Shown here piece after piece: positions 44,328-53,029 of a stretch of 64,000 nucleotides of DNA. Source of the DNA: Flavobacterium chilense (GTDB taxonomy: Bacteria > Bacteroidota > Bacteroidia > Flavobacteriales > Flavobacteriaceae). The stretch covers positions 744,001 through 808,000 of the forward strand of contig NZ_LSYT01000002.1 of the NCBI RefSeq assembly GCF_001602525.1, in the 5' to 3' direction. The notes beneath the pieces are model-generated. The model saw only the letters and a list, made by a program, of their open reading frames with translations. It made no database searches and was not told the origin of the DNA. A program made the position numbers and the translations under genes. Position 1 is the first letter of the stretch, and every line of letters starts with the position of its first letter.

Positions 44328-45353
44328 TTAATGCCTGTTATCACATTGAAGAAAAATTTCTTCATTTGATTTGTCAATAACAGAAATTGACGGACAGCCA
44401 AAAGAAACATATTCGAAACCAAAAACAACAGGCGGTTTATTTTTAAAGAGTTTACCTGTCCACTGATTAATGGGTTCACTTGGATTTTCATAGTTTAAAA
44501 GTGAAGGTGAAGAACTTTCGCTTTCGGTTATCATTTTTTCAAGAATAATATCATTTGTTTTTGAGTCAACAACAAGCAAACGTCTGCCATAGATGTTTTT
44601 TTGGGCCGCAAAATAATCCTGTAGAAAATATTGCAGGCTGTCTGTTTCATAGCGATAGGCATTGCCTGCCTTTGTATTCTTTAAATAAGCAGTTATTTCT
44701 TTACTGATGGCTTTTTTGGGATAGGCTTTTGTATCAATTTTTTTCCATACTATTGGCTTTAACTGTTTTTGTGCAAAGGGATTTTCTTTACCAACATATA
44801 CCAGGATATTATTGTAATAGTCACTAAAGCCTTTTAAATCACTTTTGTTAATTTCGAAACCAATCATATAGTTGTAATAATCATAAGGCCAATCCTGCTC
44901 TGACATGTAAGCGTTTATCATGGCACTGACATTTAGATTTTTTACAACAAACGAAGCCAGTTTGTTTTTTGAGTAATCGTACACAAATACGGAGTCAGTT
45001 TCGGCAATATTGGTTTTCGATAAAAATCTTTTTCGGTATTTTTTTTCTAATGTGAAATATTCGGATTTCTTTATTCCCATTTTTTTTATGTCGGGCAAAA
45101 CCAATGTATCATTTTGGGTACTTAAAGAATAAATGTCCGAAAGAGAGGTAAAGGCTACAGCGTTGCTGTCTCTTGGCTCAAGTGTAAACAGGTTAATACT
45201 TTCTTTTCGCGGAGCTTCTTCATTCTCTATGGTGTCTGTGTTAACAATGGTATTTTTAGTTAAAGCCGGAGGAGCTTTTTTAACAGCATTTTTGTTGTTG
45301 CAGGCAAGCAGGAGTAAAAGGGCTGTACAACAGACATATATTTTTATTTTCAT
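44328..45353 (-). CDS. Uncharacterised lipoprotein (341 residues)
   Basis: The leader MKIKIYVCCTALLLLLACNN has an LLLAC lipobox. The body has a SPSLLNYENPSEPINQWTGK segment and a C-terminal SCPSISVIDKSNEEIFLQCD. No family is recognised. The start overlaps the upstream membrane gene stop by 4 bases. Confidence 0.68.
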   Translation of the reverse strand: MKIKIYVCCTALLLLLACNNKNAVKKAPPALTKNTIVNTDTIENEEAPRKESINLFTLEPRDSNAVAFTSLSDIYSLSTQNDTLVLPDIKKMGIKKSEYFTLEKKYRKRFLSKTNIAETDSVFVYDYSKNKLASFVVKNLNVSAMINAYMSEQDWPYDYYNYMIGFEINKSDLKGFSDYYNNILVYVGKENPFAQKQLKPIVWKKIDTKAYPKKAISKEITAYLKNTKAGNAYRYETDSLQYFLQDYFAAQKNIYGRRLLVVDSKTNDIILEKMITESESSSPSLLNYENPSEPINQWTGKLFKNKPPVVFGFEYVSFGCPSISVIDKSNEEIFLQCDNRH

Positions 45354-45892
45354 GGGGTCAGGTTTATATTTATTTTTCTTTGGCGTCTTGTAAACAGCAT
45401 AAGTAAAGCATAATTAAAAAGTATTATGGCAAGACTTCCAAAAATGAGTGGAAACCAACTGTCGATACACAAAAGCATAATAATGCCCAAAAAAGTGAAT
45501 ACAACACCTATGACAGGATGCATAAAATACAGCCATTTTTTATAAACTATATTGTACTTCGTTTTTAAAATTCCCAGACAAAAAAAGGTTACTGTGAGTT
45601 GTATGAGTATAAAAGGCAAATACCAAAGCTTTGCATCGCCATTGTTTTGGATTTTATGATTTACTACAAAATCCTGAAATGCTAATTCTTCTTCTCTTTT
45701 ATCAGGAGATAGTTCATGTAATGACAAATCCTGCATGCCTATAGGAGAGTAAAAAATTACTTTGAAGGATGGACGGTATTTTATAAAAAGAAAAGGTTCA
45801 TAAAATTCATCATCACGGAAAAGCCCGACAAAAAGCCAGCTAATTATAAAGAAAACAATCCCTAAAGTTATATATTGATTTGGTCTTGTCAT
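45350..45892 (-). CDS. Hypothetical membrane protein (180 residues)
   Basis: An N-terminal helix (TLGIVFFIISWLFVGLF), then a soluble part, and three helices at the C-terminal half (LPFILIQLTVTFFCLGIL, FMHPVIGVVFTFLGIIML, SLAIILFNYALLMLF). It is coupled to the lipoprotein gene by a 4-base overlap, so the two probably act together at the inner membrane. Confidence 0.6.
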   Translation of the reverse strand: MTRPNQYITLGIVFFIISWLFVGLFRDDEFYEPFLFIKYRPSFKVIFYSPIGMQDLSLHELSPDKREEELAFQDFVVNHKIQNNGDAKLWYLPFILIQLTVTFFCLGILKTKYNIVYKKWLYFMHPVIGVVFTFLGIIMLLCIDSWFPLIFGSLAIILFNYALLMLFTRRQRKININLTP

Positions 45893-45927
45893 ATTTTAAA
45901 GTTCAAATTCCAGTGATTTAATAACTG

Positions 45928-46197
45928 CTAATATACTAAAAGCCAAATAATACCGAGTCCTGTACAAATCAGGCTAAATAGTATTTTAAGAATTCGGGCA
46001 ATTTTAAAACCAAATGTCTCTATAACCCATTGTGTGCCCCAGATAGTACCCGGCTTGTCCTCATAAACCCAGCTCCAGCGTTTAATGGCTCCAATAAAAA
46101 ATACTATGCCCAACACAATAAATACCCAGCCAAACTGTGCCGGATTTTCTTTAAAAAAAGTATCAATGTTATTTGACAGGTATTCTATTTTGTTCAT
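45928..46197 (-). CDS. Imm17-like two-helix immunity protein
   Basis: An 89-residue protein with two membrane helices (WVFIVLGIVFFIGAIKRW and ILFSLICTGLGIIWLLVY) and a middle GFKIARIL segment. The size and the W-V...GA-x-x-R-W pattern match my memory of the Imm17 family from polymorphic-toxin immunity loci. No toxin lies nearby. Confidence 0.6.
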   Translation of the reverse strand: MNKIEYLSNNIDTFFKENPAQFGWVFIVLGIVFFIGAIKRWSWVYEDKPGTIWGTQWVIETFGFKIARILKILFSLICTGLGIIWLLVY

Positions 46198-46348
46198 GAT
46201 TGGTATAAAAACATGGTGAATTGTCTTTTTATGTTTGATTATATACTTTGAAAATAATGTTTTCGAATGTCGTAACTCTTTCTGTAAACGCCTTTTGTGA
46301 AGTCAGTAGATAGGATAAATTAAAAAACAATTGAAAATTAGATCAGTA

Positions 46349-46708
46349 TTACTCCGTTCCCCAATACTCCAATTGTATTTTTTTAGGAAGCTTTTTGACC
46401 ACTTCTTCTACAGAATGTTTGATCCAATGCTTTAACGTTTCATCGTTCATATCACGATTAGGCTCAATAGTATTCCAGAATTTTTTATTAAAATGCCATG
46501 CTGCTTTTACGCAGTTATAGGTGTCGCGTAAGTCGACAGCTTTTTCGGGGTCACATTTTACAGTGATTTTAAGTTCAGGATCGTTTAAAGGAATTACTGC
46601 AAACCATTTATCATATATTCTAAAAATAAGATATTCATCCTTAAAAGGCATATACTCTGTTGCATCTTTTATCGAAAGGCAATATTCCCGAAGTTCTTCT
46701 ATATTCAT
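46349..46708 (-). CDS. MmcQ/YjbR-family protein
   Basis: A 119-residue protein with MNIEELREYCLSIKDATEYM, then YDKWFAVI, LKITVKCDPEKAVDLRD and LKHWIKHSVEEVVKKLPKK, the standard order of the YjbR double-wing DNA-binding fold. Length is normal. The physiological role is unknown. Confidence 0.85.
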   Translation of the reverse strand: MNIEELREYCLSIKDATEYMPFKDEYLIFRIYDKWFAVIPLNDPELKITVKCDPEKAVDLRDTYNCVKAAWHFNKKFWNTIEPNRDMNDETLKHWIKHSVEEVVKKLPKKIQLEYWGTE

Positions 46709-46879
46709 TGTTTTTCATTTAAAGTTCAACGATTTTGTATTTTGAATATTTTTATTAAAGGGATACCATGAAGATTTTTTTATTTATGTGTTTGAAAACG
46801 ATGAAGATAATGACTTAAAAATGACTTGCAAAATTTGTTAAAGAATCGATAATATGTTTGCTCTTAAAACTTTGATTGA

Positions 46880-47308
46880 TCACCCAAACATGGTTGCATC
46901 GTCAAAATTTTCTCCATCAAACGATTGTGCAATTAAGGAGTGATTACCGAACATTCCGTTTTCAGAATAAAAAAAGTCAATGCAGGAATCTGACAAGAAT
47001 GAAACACTTTTTAAAGTCAAATTTTTACTGAATGACTTTTCGTTTAGTTCGACTTCTCCTTCTTCTTCCTCTCTCCAATCTTCATTATAGCTGTTTAAAT
47101 ATTCTTCTATAATTTTTTGTCTTGCTTTTTTTTCATAAAAGTCAAAATTCCCCATTATTTTATTTGCCAATTCAATAGTTTTTTCAATTTCTACATCGTC
47201 AGGGTCAAGGGAAATTTTTATCTTTTGTTCATTAATTGTCACAATTGTTTGATAAGCATTTTCTATGTTAGGATTTACTTTTAAATTTTCTTTTGTAATT
47301 GTATACAT
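46880..47308 (-). CDS. DUF2262-like protein (142 residues)
   Basis: The ATG at 47308 (MYTITKENLK) is preferred over one 18 codons upstream. The C-terminal block NGMFGNHSLIAQSFDGENFD and the earlier IKISLDPDDVEIEKTIELA match the DUF2262 pattern as I remember it. Soluble and acidic. In other genomes DUF2262 proteins appear in immunity-type gene arrays. Confidence 0.6.
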   Translation of the reverse strand: MYTITKENLKVNPNIENAYQTIVTINEQKIKISLDPDDVEIEKTIELANKIMGNFDFYEKKARQKIIEEYLNSYNEDWREEEEGEVELNEKSFSKNLTLKSVSFLSDSCIDFFYSENGMFGNHSLIAQSFDGENFDDATMFG

Positions 47309-47417
47309 GGCAATATGTTTTTTAGTAGTCTTCCTTTTGTCTAATAAAAATCTAAACTTCAATTTAGATTAAAAAATTTCGAAACACATAAAATTATAAA
47401 AAGTTAAACATGAAAAT

Positions 47418-47455
47418 AGCTTGTAAAAGCTATAATTGTATCAAAATAGGTTTTA
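47418..47455 (+). repeat. Dispersed intergenic repeat, copy B
   Basis: AGCTTGTAAAAGCTATAATT continuing GTATCAAAATAGG. It shares CTTGTAAAAGCTATAATTGT with copy C at 51117 and about half of this with copy A at 43561. Confidence 0.65.
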
Positions 47456-47465
47456 ATGCAAAAGC

Positions 47466-47933
47466 CTATTCAAGAACAGAGTATTTATGCTTGTACTTTT
47501 TTGAAATATAGTTTGTAAAAAATACAGTGCTAACAGATAAAACCAAAATGGGGAAAATAGAAAAAGAAAAGGTGTAATAAAGTTCTTCATCAAAAGCATA
47601 GGTGCTCCAGGAAGATTCTCTGTCGACAAAGATGTTATAATTCCAGAAAAACCAAACAGAAATTAAGAATATGAGTTCAAGAACAACTTTTATGTATATG
47701 TTTTTAATGAAGGAAACCAGGATAAATACAATTGTTAAAAAAATGGTTGTCAATAATGAGATAAAAAAAGCATCTTCGAAAAACAGGCAATCAAGACAGC
47801 CGCTGGACATTTTTTCAGAAAGAGTTCCCATTGACCAGTAAATCTCGAAAATAGTAACTGCAAAAATTAATAACCCTAATAAGAAAGATTTTTTTAAAAG
47901 TTGGATTGCTTTGTTTTTAAAAGTCTGCTTCAT
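47466..47933 (-). CDS. Hypothetical membrane protein (155 residues)
   Basis: Four hydrophobic segments: LLGLLIFAVTIFEIYWSMG, AFFISLLTTIFLTIVFILVS, VVLELIFLISVWFFWNYNIF and FSIFPILVLSVSTVFF. Residues around CLDCLF form a short Cys pair. No family is recognised. Confidence 0.58.
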   Translation of the reverse strand: MKQTFKNKAIQLLKKSFLLGLLIFAVTIFEIYWSMGTLSEKMSSGCLDCLFFEDAFFISLLTTIFLTIVFILVSFIKNIYIKVVLELIFLISVWFFWNYNIFVDRESSWSTYAFDEELYYTFSFSIFPILVLSVSTVFFTNYISKKYKHKYSVLE

Positions 47934-47947
47934 TTTTTATAATAAAC

Positions 47948-48547
47948 CTATTTATCCGTTTTTTCATTTTCAATATAATTCTCAACTATTTTTAAAAATT
48001 CATCTTTCGTTAAAAAGCGTTTAAAAAAGTCCTCTAACGTTCCTTCGTTTTCAATTTCACTAAAAAACACTTCGTGATCTGTTGAATAAACAGTTGGATT
48101 TTCGGGATTTGGATCTGTCAGACAAACAAAATAGTGATCCGGAAATCCATACGAATAACAAATACAGATAAAATCTAAGTCCTGACCAGTTACAACTTCT
48201 CTAATTTCACTTTCCTCTACAAGTCCGTCGAGTTCATCAAAGTCATCTGAACCTTCTTTAAAAGGGGTAAACAGAAAATTTCTATAAAAAGCCTGTCCGT
48301 ATGGAATTTCATGGTCAGAAAAAAAGTGGTTCAGTAAGTTGTTGTAAAATTCTTGTTTGTCATCTAAATATAACTGACGGTTCTTTGAATAAAATTCATC
48401 AATTCCATACAATTCATCGTCGAAATCATTTGGGTATAACGGATGTTTAAATTCAATTGATTCGAGATCTTCCTGTAAAGAATTTCTTTTTACATTATCT
48501 ATATTGCCTCCCAATCTTTGAATTTGCAGTACTATTTCGTGTTTCAT
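47948..48547 (-). CDS. SUKH-like (SMI1/KNR4) immunity-type protein
   Basis: The ATG at 48547 (MKHEIVLQIQRLGG) is chosen; the longer frame adds an unlikely hydrophobic leader. The C-terminal pattern NPTVYSTDHEVFFSEIENEG then LEDFFKRFLTKDEF is typical of SUKH-like proteins that follow toxins. 199 residues, acidic and soluble. Confidence 0.6.
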   Translation of the reverse strand: MKHEIVLQIQRLGGNIDNVKRNSLQEDLESIEFKHPLYPNDFDDELYGIDEFYSKNRQLYLDDKQEFYNNLLNHFFSDHEIPYGQAFYRNFLFTPFKEGSDDFDELDGLVEESEIREVVTGQDLDFICICYSYGFPDHYFVCLTDPNPENPTVYSTDHEVFFSEIENEGTLEDFFKRFLTKDEFLKIVENYIENEKTDK

Positions 48548-48698
48548 TTTTTGGTTAAATTTACAGTTTTTTATTTTTCCAGCTGTTAGGCAGATAATAC
48601 AATAAATTAGTAATACCACATGCTAAGGTTCATTTGTTAGGTGTGCATAAGCAAACATACTAAGACAATGTTTTTATTTGAACAATGGATAACAAATT

Positions 48699-49136
48699 TT
48701 AAAGTAAAGCAGATTTAATCTTTTTTACATCACGCTGAAAAACATTTAATTCTGTTATTGATATCACTTTGCCTGTTGCTTTTTCTTTAATTACAAAATC
48801 GTAATATGTTTTTCTTAATAAAAAAAATATTGGTCGTTCTTTAAACGGAAGATGTTTTTCCTGTATGACAAAATTGTATGCTGAAGATAAATATTCAGAT
48901 TTACCAATAATTATTTTATCTGTTTCGATAACGCATTTATTATTTCGATAACTTGATATTATTAAAAGAGGCAATAGTATAAATCCAAATAAGCTAAAAG
49001 CACCAATATAAATTATGGAGTTTTGATTTAATACCAGTCCATAAACGAGATTGTAGAATGAACCAATTGTAATAGGTATTGCTAATATTGAATAAAAGAT
49101 GACTATCGTTTTAGATAAGCAAATTGTTAGTTTCAT
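48699..49136 (-). CDS. Hypothetical PH-like membrane protein (145 residues), tandem partner
   Basis: Two N-terminal helices (IVIFYSILAIPITIGSFY, IIYIGAFSLFGFILLPLLII) and a soluble beta-rich C-terminus like bacterial PH domains. It overlaps the next upstream gene by 4 bases and shares its layout, so the two may be old duplicates. Confidence 0.55.
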   Translation of the reverse strand: MKLTICLSKTIVIFYSILAIPITIGSFYNLVYGLVLNQNSIIYIGAFSLFGFILLPLLIISSYRNNKCVIETDKIIIGKSEYLSSAYNFVIQEKHLPFKERPIFFLLRKTYYDFVIKEKATGKVISITELNVFQRDVKKIKSALL

Positions 49137-49585
49137 GCTGATTGTTGTTTTATGGCTTTCTTTAATTCTTCAATGATATAAAATGGCGGAAGATTATTGA
49201 CATTACGTATAAATCCACGATTTTTTTCAGACAAACCTAAAATGTCCAGTCTTTTAAGTTTCTTATTACTTTCATATTTTACAGCAATTATGTAAGTCCA
49301 TCCCCAGTTTTTTCGATATTCGGGGATTAGGTACTTTATAGTCGATAAATCAATAGATTTTTCACTGCCAAAAGTTCTTTTATAAAAAAGTTTATTTCCG
49401 TCGACATAGGCTTTTACGGGATAAATAAATAGAAAAGCAATACAGGCAATTATAAAAAATCCAATGAATACAAGCCTTATTTCCTGTGTGTTAATGAAAA
49501 ATATTCCTGTACTGATTATTATAAAAGGAAGTATTTTGTAGAGATAGAGAGCTTTTTGTCCTTTTCCCTGAAGTAAATCTGTCAT
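49133..49585 (-). CDS. Hypothetical PH-like membrane protein (150 residues)
   Basis: Two helices (YKILPFIIISTGIFFINTQ, RLVFIGFFIIACIAFLFIY) followed by a beta-rich C-terminal domain (LFYKRTFGSEKSIDLSTIKY). Coupled by a 4-base overlap to the downstream gene. Confidence 0.55.
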   Translation of the reverse strand: MTDLLQGKGQKALYLYKILPFIIISTGIFFINTQEIRLVFIGFFIIACIAFLFIYPVKAYVDGNKLFYKRTFGSEKSIDLSTIKYLIPEYRKNWGWTYIIAVKYESNKKLKRLDILGLSEKNRGFIRNVNNLPPFYIIEELKKAIKQQSA

Positions 49586-49623
49586 GTTTTTTTGATTAAG
49601 GTTTAATATTTTGTTTTAGTGTA

Positions 49624-50805
49624 TTAAGACATAGCAAGCAGAAGTTCAACAGTTTTGCGTTTGGCATGATCTAACAAGGCAAGCGTTGTAGGAGTTTGAT
49701 TTTTGTTGTTTAATGCATTTGGGTCAGCGCCGGCATCTATAAGTAGTTTGGCTTTGCGATATACATTTTTTGCTGTTTCGCGATCGCCAGCCGTATATGA
49801 TGTACAAACTTTATGTAACAAAGTGTCGCCATTATTATCTTTTGTATGTGCATCTATAAAACCTTTGTCTAAAACGAATTTCAAAACTTCCAGGGATTTA
49901 TTTGCTAATAAAGAGATAGCTGATATAATTTCTCCATAATGTCCTGTGGCGGTTTGCGAAAAGCTCGCACCCATTTCTATCAGTTTAGAAAGTAGTTGCA
50001 AGTCTGAATTGTTGCCCTTGAAACGTTTCATAAAAGCAATAAAAGAGGTCTCGCCATAATGGTTAACCATTTCAAAATCCGGCACTGCATATTTTTTCAT
50101 TAAGTCAAATGCTTCGTTGCGATCACCATAAGATATGACATAATAAAATGCAGAACATTTGTAATTATCAGTTTCATTGGGATCTGCACCATAATCCATC
50201 AATGTTTTTATATACTGGTAGTTCCTTTTTTTTATGGCATAAATTAAAGTTGTTTCGCCGTCGTTATTTTTTTGATTGATATTAATACCGGCTTCAATCA
50301 ACAAAACAAACCATACTAGTTTGGTTTCTTCAATTATAACATGCCAATAACTATCAATAATTTGATGAAGATAACCTGAGTTTGTGTTGTCTTTGTAGTT
50401 AATATTGCATCCTGCATGTATAAGCAGCGATATAAATTCTGGTGCTAACCCGCTACTAAACCCGTGAGACAGTAAGGTTTTGCCTTTTATTTCCTTGTTT
50501 ATGTTTTTTGTGTTTGAAACCAGATACCTAAAAAAGGCTATGTTTTTTTCGTTTGCCGGAGTATTGTAATCAAAGGCTGAGTAAATTGTATCTGTAAAAG
50601 TGTTGTATTTAGATAAATCCAATTCAAAATTACTACTGCCAAACAGGGCATAAGCCAAATTGCCCGCACCTTCATTTATCAGGCATTGTATAGGATGTAA
50701 TAAATTTTCATGTAAAGACCATTCGCCCTGAAAATCATATCCCTGTATCAGATAATCGTGTAAAGCCTGAGCATCTAAAAAGTCTAGTGTACCTATTGTA
50801 AACAT
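49624..50805 (-). CDS. Ankyrin-repeat protein (393 residues)
   Basis: At least six ankyrin repeats are visible, for example NDGETTLIYAIKKRNYQYIK, LMDYGADPNETDNYKCSAFY and AKLLIDAGADPNALNNKNQT. No signal peptide is evident. In Bacteroidota, ankyrin proteins often appear as toxin-immunity or anti-predator proteins, but the role here is unknown. It is the last gene before the truncated secreted peptide at 50918. Confidence 0.82.
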   Translation of the reverse strand: MFTIGTLDFLDAQALHDYLIQGYDFQGEWSLHENLLHPIQCLINEGAGNLAYALFGSSNFELDLSKYNTFTDTIYSAFDYNTPANEKNIAFFRYLVSNTKNINKEIKGKTLLSHGFSSGLAPEFISLLIHAGCNINYKDNTNSGYLHQIIDSYWHVIIEETKLVWFVLLIEAGININQKNNDGETTLIYAIKKRNYQYIKTLMDYGADPNETDNYKCSAFYYVISYGDRNEAFDLMKKYAVPDFEMVNHYGETSFIAFMKRFKGNNSDLQLLSKLIEMGASFSQTATGHYGEIISAISLLANKSLEVLKFVLDKGFIDAHTKDNNGDTLLHKVCTSYTAGDRETAKNVYRKAKLLIDAGADPNALNNKNQTPTTLALLDHAKRKTVELLLAMS

Positions 50806-50917
50806 AAAATCTCTTTTTGAGTTTATTAGTTAAAATCATATATGATGTAGGTATAATGTCATATTGAAAAATGAATGTTGAAGTTTTTATTATTAGAAAA
50901 GGGGCTAAAATCTTATA

Positions 50918-51052
50918 TTAATTTGCTAAAACAGTATATCCAAGTTCCCAATTATTTAATTGTTCGGTTTTTAAATTGATTTGTCCATATAATGAGATTC
51001 TTAGTAAAAATGAAAAAGCAACAAAAAATAGTACTGAAATGTTTTTATTCAT
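50918..51052 (-). CDS. Short secreted-type peptide, probably truncated (44 residues)
   Basis: ATG at 51052 gives MNKNISVLFFVAFSFLLRIS, a clear signal peptide, then only about 20 residues before a stop. It may be the remnant of a longer exported protein. Confidence 0.4.
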   Translation of the reverse strand: MNKNISVLFFVAFSFLLRISLYGQINLKTEQLNNWELGYTVLAN

Positions 51053-51116
51053 GTGAAAAATATTTGAATTTAAAATCTTCGCGCATAAAAATAGAATTAC
51101 TACAGTTTTTAAAGGT

Positions 51117-51150
51117 CTTGTAAAAGCTATAATTGTATTAAAATAAGCCA
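51117..51150 (+). repeat. Dispersed intergenic repeat, copy C
   Basis: CTTGTAAAAGCTATAATTGT continuing ATTAAAATAAG, matching copy B at 47418. Confidence 0.6.
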
Positions 51151-51277
51151 GAATAGGAGTTTACGAAGGAATGTAAAGTGTTAATCTGGCTGGCTCTGAA
51201 TTCTTAAAATACGATGCTTAACATTTTGGTAATGTGTTGAATAGTTTAAAACTTTATTTTTATTTAAAATTAGAACT

Positions 51278-51454
51278 ATGGAAATTAACTGGATTGTAAT
51301 AGGAGTTGTAGCATTGTTAGTCGTTATTTTGGTTGTGTTAACGATTAGAAAAAACCAAAAAGAAAAAAAGAAACTAACAGACTTGCTGAATAATGATTTT
51401 AAAAAGGCTGAAAAAGACAGGGTTGATGCTGAAGATTCTGCAAATGAAAGATAG
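51278..51454 (+). CDS. Small single-helix membrane protein (58 residues)
   Basis: ATG at 51278 to TAG 51454. One membrane helix (WIVIGVVALLVVILVVLTI) is followed by a Lys-rich charged tail. A terminator lies 27 bases downstream. The function is unknown; such genes are common in Flavobacterium. Confidence 0.68.
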   Translation: MEINWIVIGVVALLVVILVVLTIRKNQKEKKKLTDLLNNDFKKAEKDRVDAEDSANER

Positions 51455-51481
51455 TCAGAAAACTTTGTTGAAGAAAAACAC

Positions 51482-51518
51482 AAAACCCTTGTAAAACTAA
51501 ATTTACAAGGGTTTTGTT
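51482..51518. terminator. Bidirectional terminator, original tRNA-Ala terminator
   Basis: AAAACCCTTGTAAA/TTTACAAGGGTTTT stem. It serves the 58-residue gene and, on the minus strand, sat directly after the tRNA-Ala 3' end before element 2 inserted. Confidence 0.85.
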
Positions 51519-51520
51519 TT

Positions 51521-51566
51521 GTGGAGAATACCGGATTCGAACCGGTCACCCCTTGCCTGCCAGGCA
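51521..51566 (-). pseudogene. Displaced 3' half of tRNA-Ala, left end of element 2
   Basis: On the minus strand it reads from the anticodon loop through a T-arm (ACCGG paired with CCGGT) to ATTCTCC plus A and C. It lacks the D-arm and 5' acceptor. It shares GTGGAGAATAC and a 21-base segment (51546-51566) with the intact tRNA at 61725-61798, but its T-stem differs. Confidence 0.85.
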
Positions 51567-51680
51567 TGAATAAAAATTTATCTTTTGTTTAGAGATGATT
51601 GTTTTTTATAGTAAAACCAGTTGTTTGACATTTTCTGTTTTTCATCTATTTGCTTTTGTTTTCTCTTTATTTTAATAATG

Positions 51681-51709
51681 TTTGACCTATGTTTAACCTA
51701 TGTTTAGCT
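51681..51709 (+). promoter_or_regulatory. Candidate integrase arm sites, left end of element 2 (three repeats)
   Basis: TTTGACC, TTTAACC and TTTAGCT start at 51681, 51692 and 51703, 11 bp apart. Two of them recur at the right end (61655-61672) with the same spacing and orientation. Confidence 0.65.
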
Positions 51710-51734
51710 TGAATAATTGCATTGATTGAAAGTT

Positions 51735-52379
51735 TTATTTCATAAACAATTCTGCAATTTCTTTATCTTTAAACATGCCCTCAAATAATTTTTTCATAGC
51801 TTCTGGCATATAAGTCTTATATGAGCCTGCACCAAATGCAACATTGCCACCTAACTTTTCTTTACCATCAATTGATTTGTATTTTAATAAAGTACCATCC
51901 TTATCATAAATATATAAGTTTATTTTATAGTATAAAAATTGAATCATGTAGCCATCAGTATTTAGTTGATCAAATACTAGTAAAACCTTTTTATCTCCTT
52001 GTAAGCTTAGTAATTGTGATTTTATTGTTTTTTCATCTTCTTGCCATTTGGTTGACAGGCTATTTACTTTTATATCATATCTGTCTAATGAGTTAACTAT
52101 ATTGTTTGTTAAGTCTAGTATTAAACTGTTTTTACTTTCTGTTCCTATTGGGTAAGCTATCCCAACATTACTTCTCATGTATCCAACAAAATCTGGTTTT
52201 CTTGATCCATCAATCACAGCTTCTCTATGATCTAAAAGAGCTAAGTCTATATTCTTGGTTTTAATATCAAATAAATCTAATTTAAGGTCATTATATTTCA
52301 CTTTCCTTCCTACTGCACAACTAGTTAGTAGAATACAGCTAAATACAACTAGCCCTGCTTTTTTCATTTTTTTCATCAT
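51735..52379 (-). CDS. Uncharacterised lipoprotein of element 2 (214 residues)
   Basis: A leader with lipobox LLTSCAVG. Start uncertain among three close ATGs (52379, 52376, 52367). The mature part has DLALLDHREAVIDGSRKPDF and a C-terminal TYMPEAMKKLFEGMFKDKEI. No family is recognised. Unusual cargo for a small integrative element; it may alter the surface. Confidence 0.65.
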   Translation of the reverse strand: MMKKMKKAGLVVFSCILLTSCAVGRKVKYNDLKLDLFDIKTKNIDLALLDHREAVIDGSRKPDFVGYMRSNVGIAYPIGTESKNSLILDLTNNIVNSLDRYDIKVNSLSTKWQEDEKTIKSQLLSLQGDKKVLLVFDQLNTDGYMIQFLYYKINLYIYDKDGTLLKYKSIDGKEKLGGNVAFGAGSYKTYMPEAMKKLFEGMFKDKEIAELFMK

Positions 52380-52472
52380 TGTTACGTTTTGAATTCTATT
52401 TATATAAATTGATTTTGTTATATGTTGATAATATATGGAATCCTCTTTTTTGAAATCTTAAAAATATCTACA

Positions 52473-52483
52473 GTACCAGGAGC
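52473..52483 (+). repeat. GTACCAGGARC motif, copy 1
   Basis: GTACCAGGAGC lies in the gap before the lipoprotein gene. Similar words occur at 54584 and 57132, each intergenic. Confidence 0.45.
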
Positions 52484-52524
52484 CAAAATAGGATAATGTG
52501 GAAATTGATATGAAGAGTAGATTA

Positions 52525-52929
52525 TTAGAACCATAATCTAAAAATTACTAACTCACTAGGTTTACTTCTATTCCAACCTCTTGAATGTCCATATGCAAAG
52601 GCTGGCTTGCCTCTAATGAAAGTAATTTCAATTTCAGAATTTGTACCTCTTGTTAATGGTGGAGCAAAGGTCTTAACCTCATTACCATTTTTATCTGTGC
52701 TTTTTGCAATCTCTAATTTATATATTAAAACAGTTTCTTTGTTAGGAAGATCTATTTCAAGACTGCCATCAGGAATGAGAGTAACAGAATCAATAAATGC
52801 ATTTTCAGTTGTCTGACTCCAAGTATTATTTTGAATATCAATTAAAACTTCTGTTTTTGATACATCATACTTTTGACAGTAAACAGTAATACTTATTAAT
52901 AACATTGCAAGTGTAGTTACATATTTCAT
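52525..52929 (-). CDS. Small exported protein of element 2 (134 residues)
   Basis: A signal peptide (MKYVTTLAMLLISITVYCQK) and a mature beta-rich part with NKETVLIYKLEIAKSTDKNG. No family is recognised. Divergent from the XRE regulator at 53030, whose operator lies between. Confidence 0.58.
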   Translation of the reverse strand: MKYVTTLAMLLISITVYCQKYDVSKTEVLIDIQNNTWSQTTENAFIDSVTLIPDGSLEIDLPNKETVLIYKLEIAKSTDKNGNEVKTFAPPLTRGTNSEIEITFIRGKPAFAYGHSRGWNRSKPSELVIFRLWF

Positions 52930-52969
52930 TCTAAAAAGGTTTTAGTTAGTTACAAATATACACAGTATC

Positions 52970-52999
52970 ATATTTGATAACAATAAATTTATCAAATAT
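52970..52999. promoter_or_regulatory. Operator: 11-bp perfect inverted repeat between divergent genes
   Basis: ATATTTGATAA (52970-52980) and TTATCAAATAT (52989-52999) are exact inverted copies, 8 bases apart, between the small exported-protein gene and the XRE gene. This is the form expected for XRE-dimer binding. Confidence 0.72.
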
Positions 53000-53029
53000 C
53001 ACAACTTTTGATTTTATAATAATTAAAGG

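Noticed and set aside
51521-51566. tRNA-like sequence as a second functional tRNA-Ala
   Set aside because: It lacks the D-arm and 5' acceptor half; it is only the displaced 3' half left by element 2.
51181-51567. 128-residue minus-strand frame across the tRNA fragment
   Set aside because: It covers the tRNA remnant, a terminator and the antisense of the 58-residue membrane gene.
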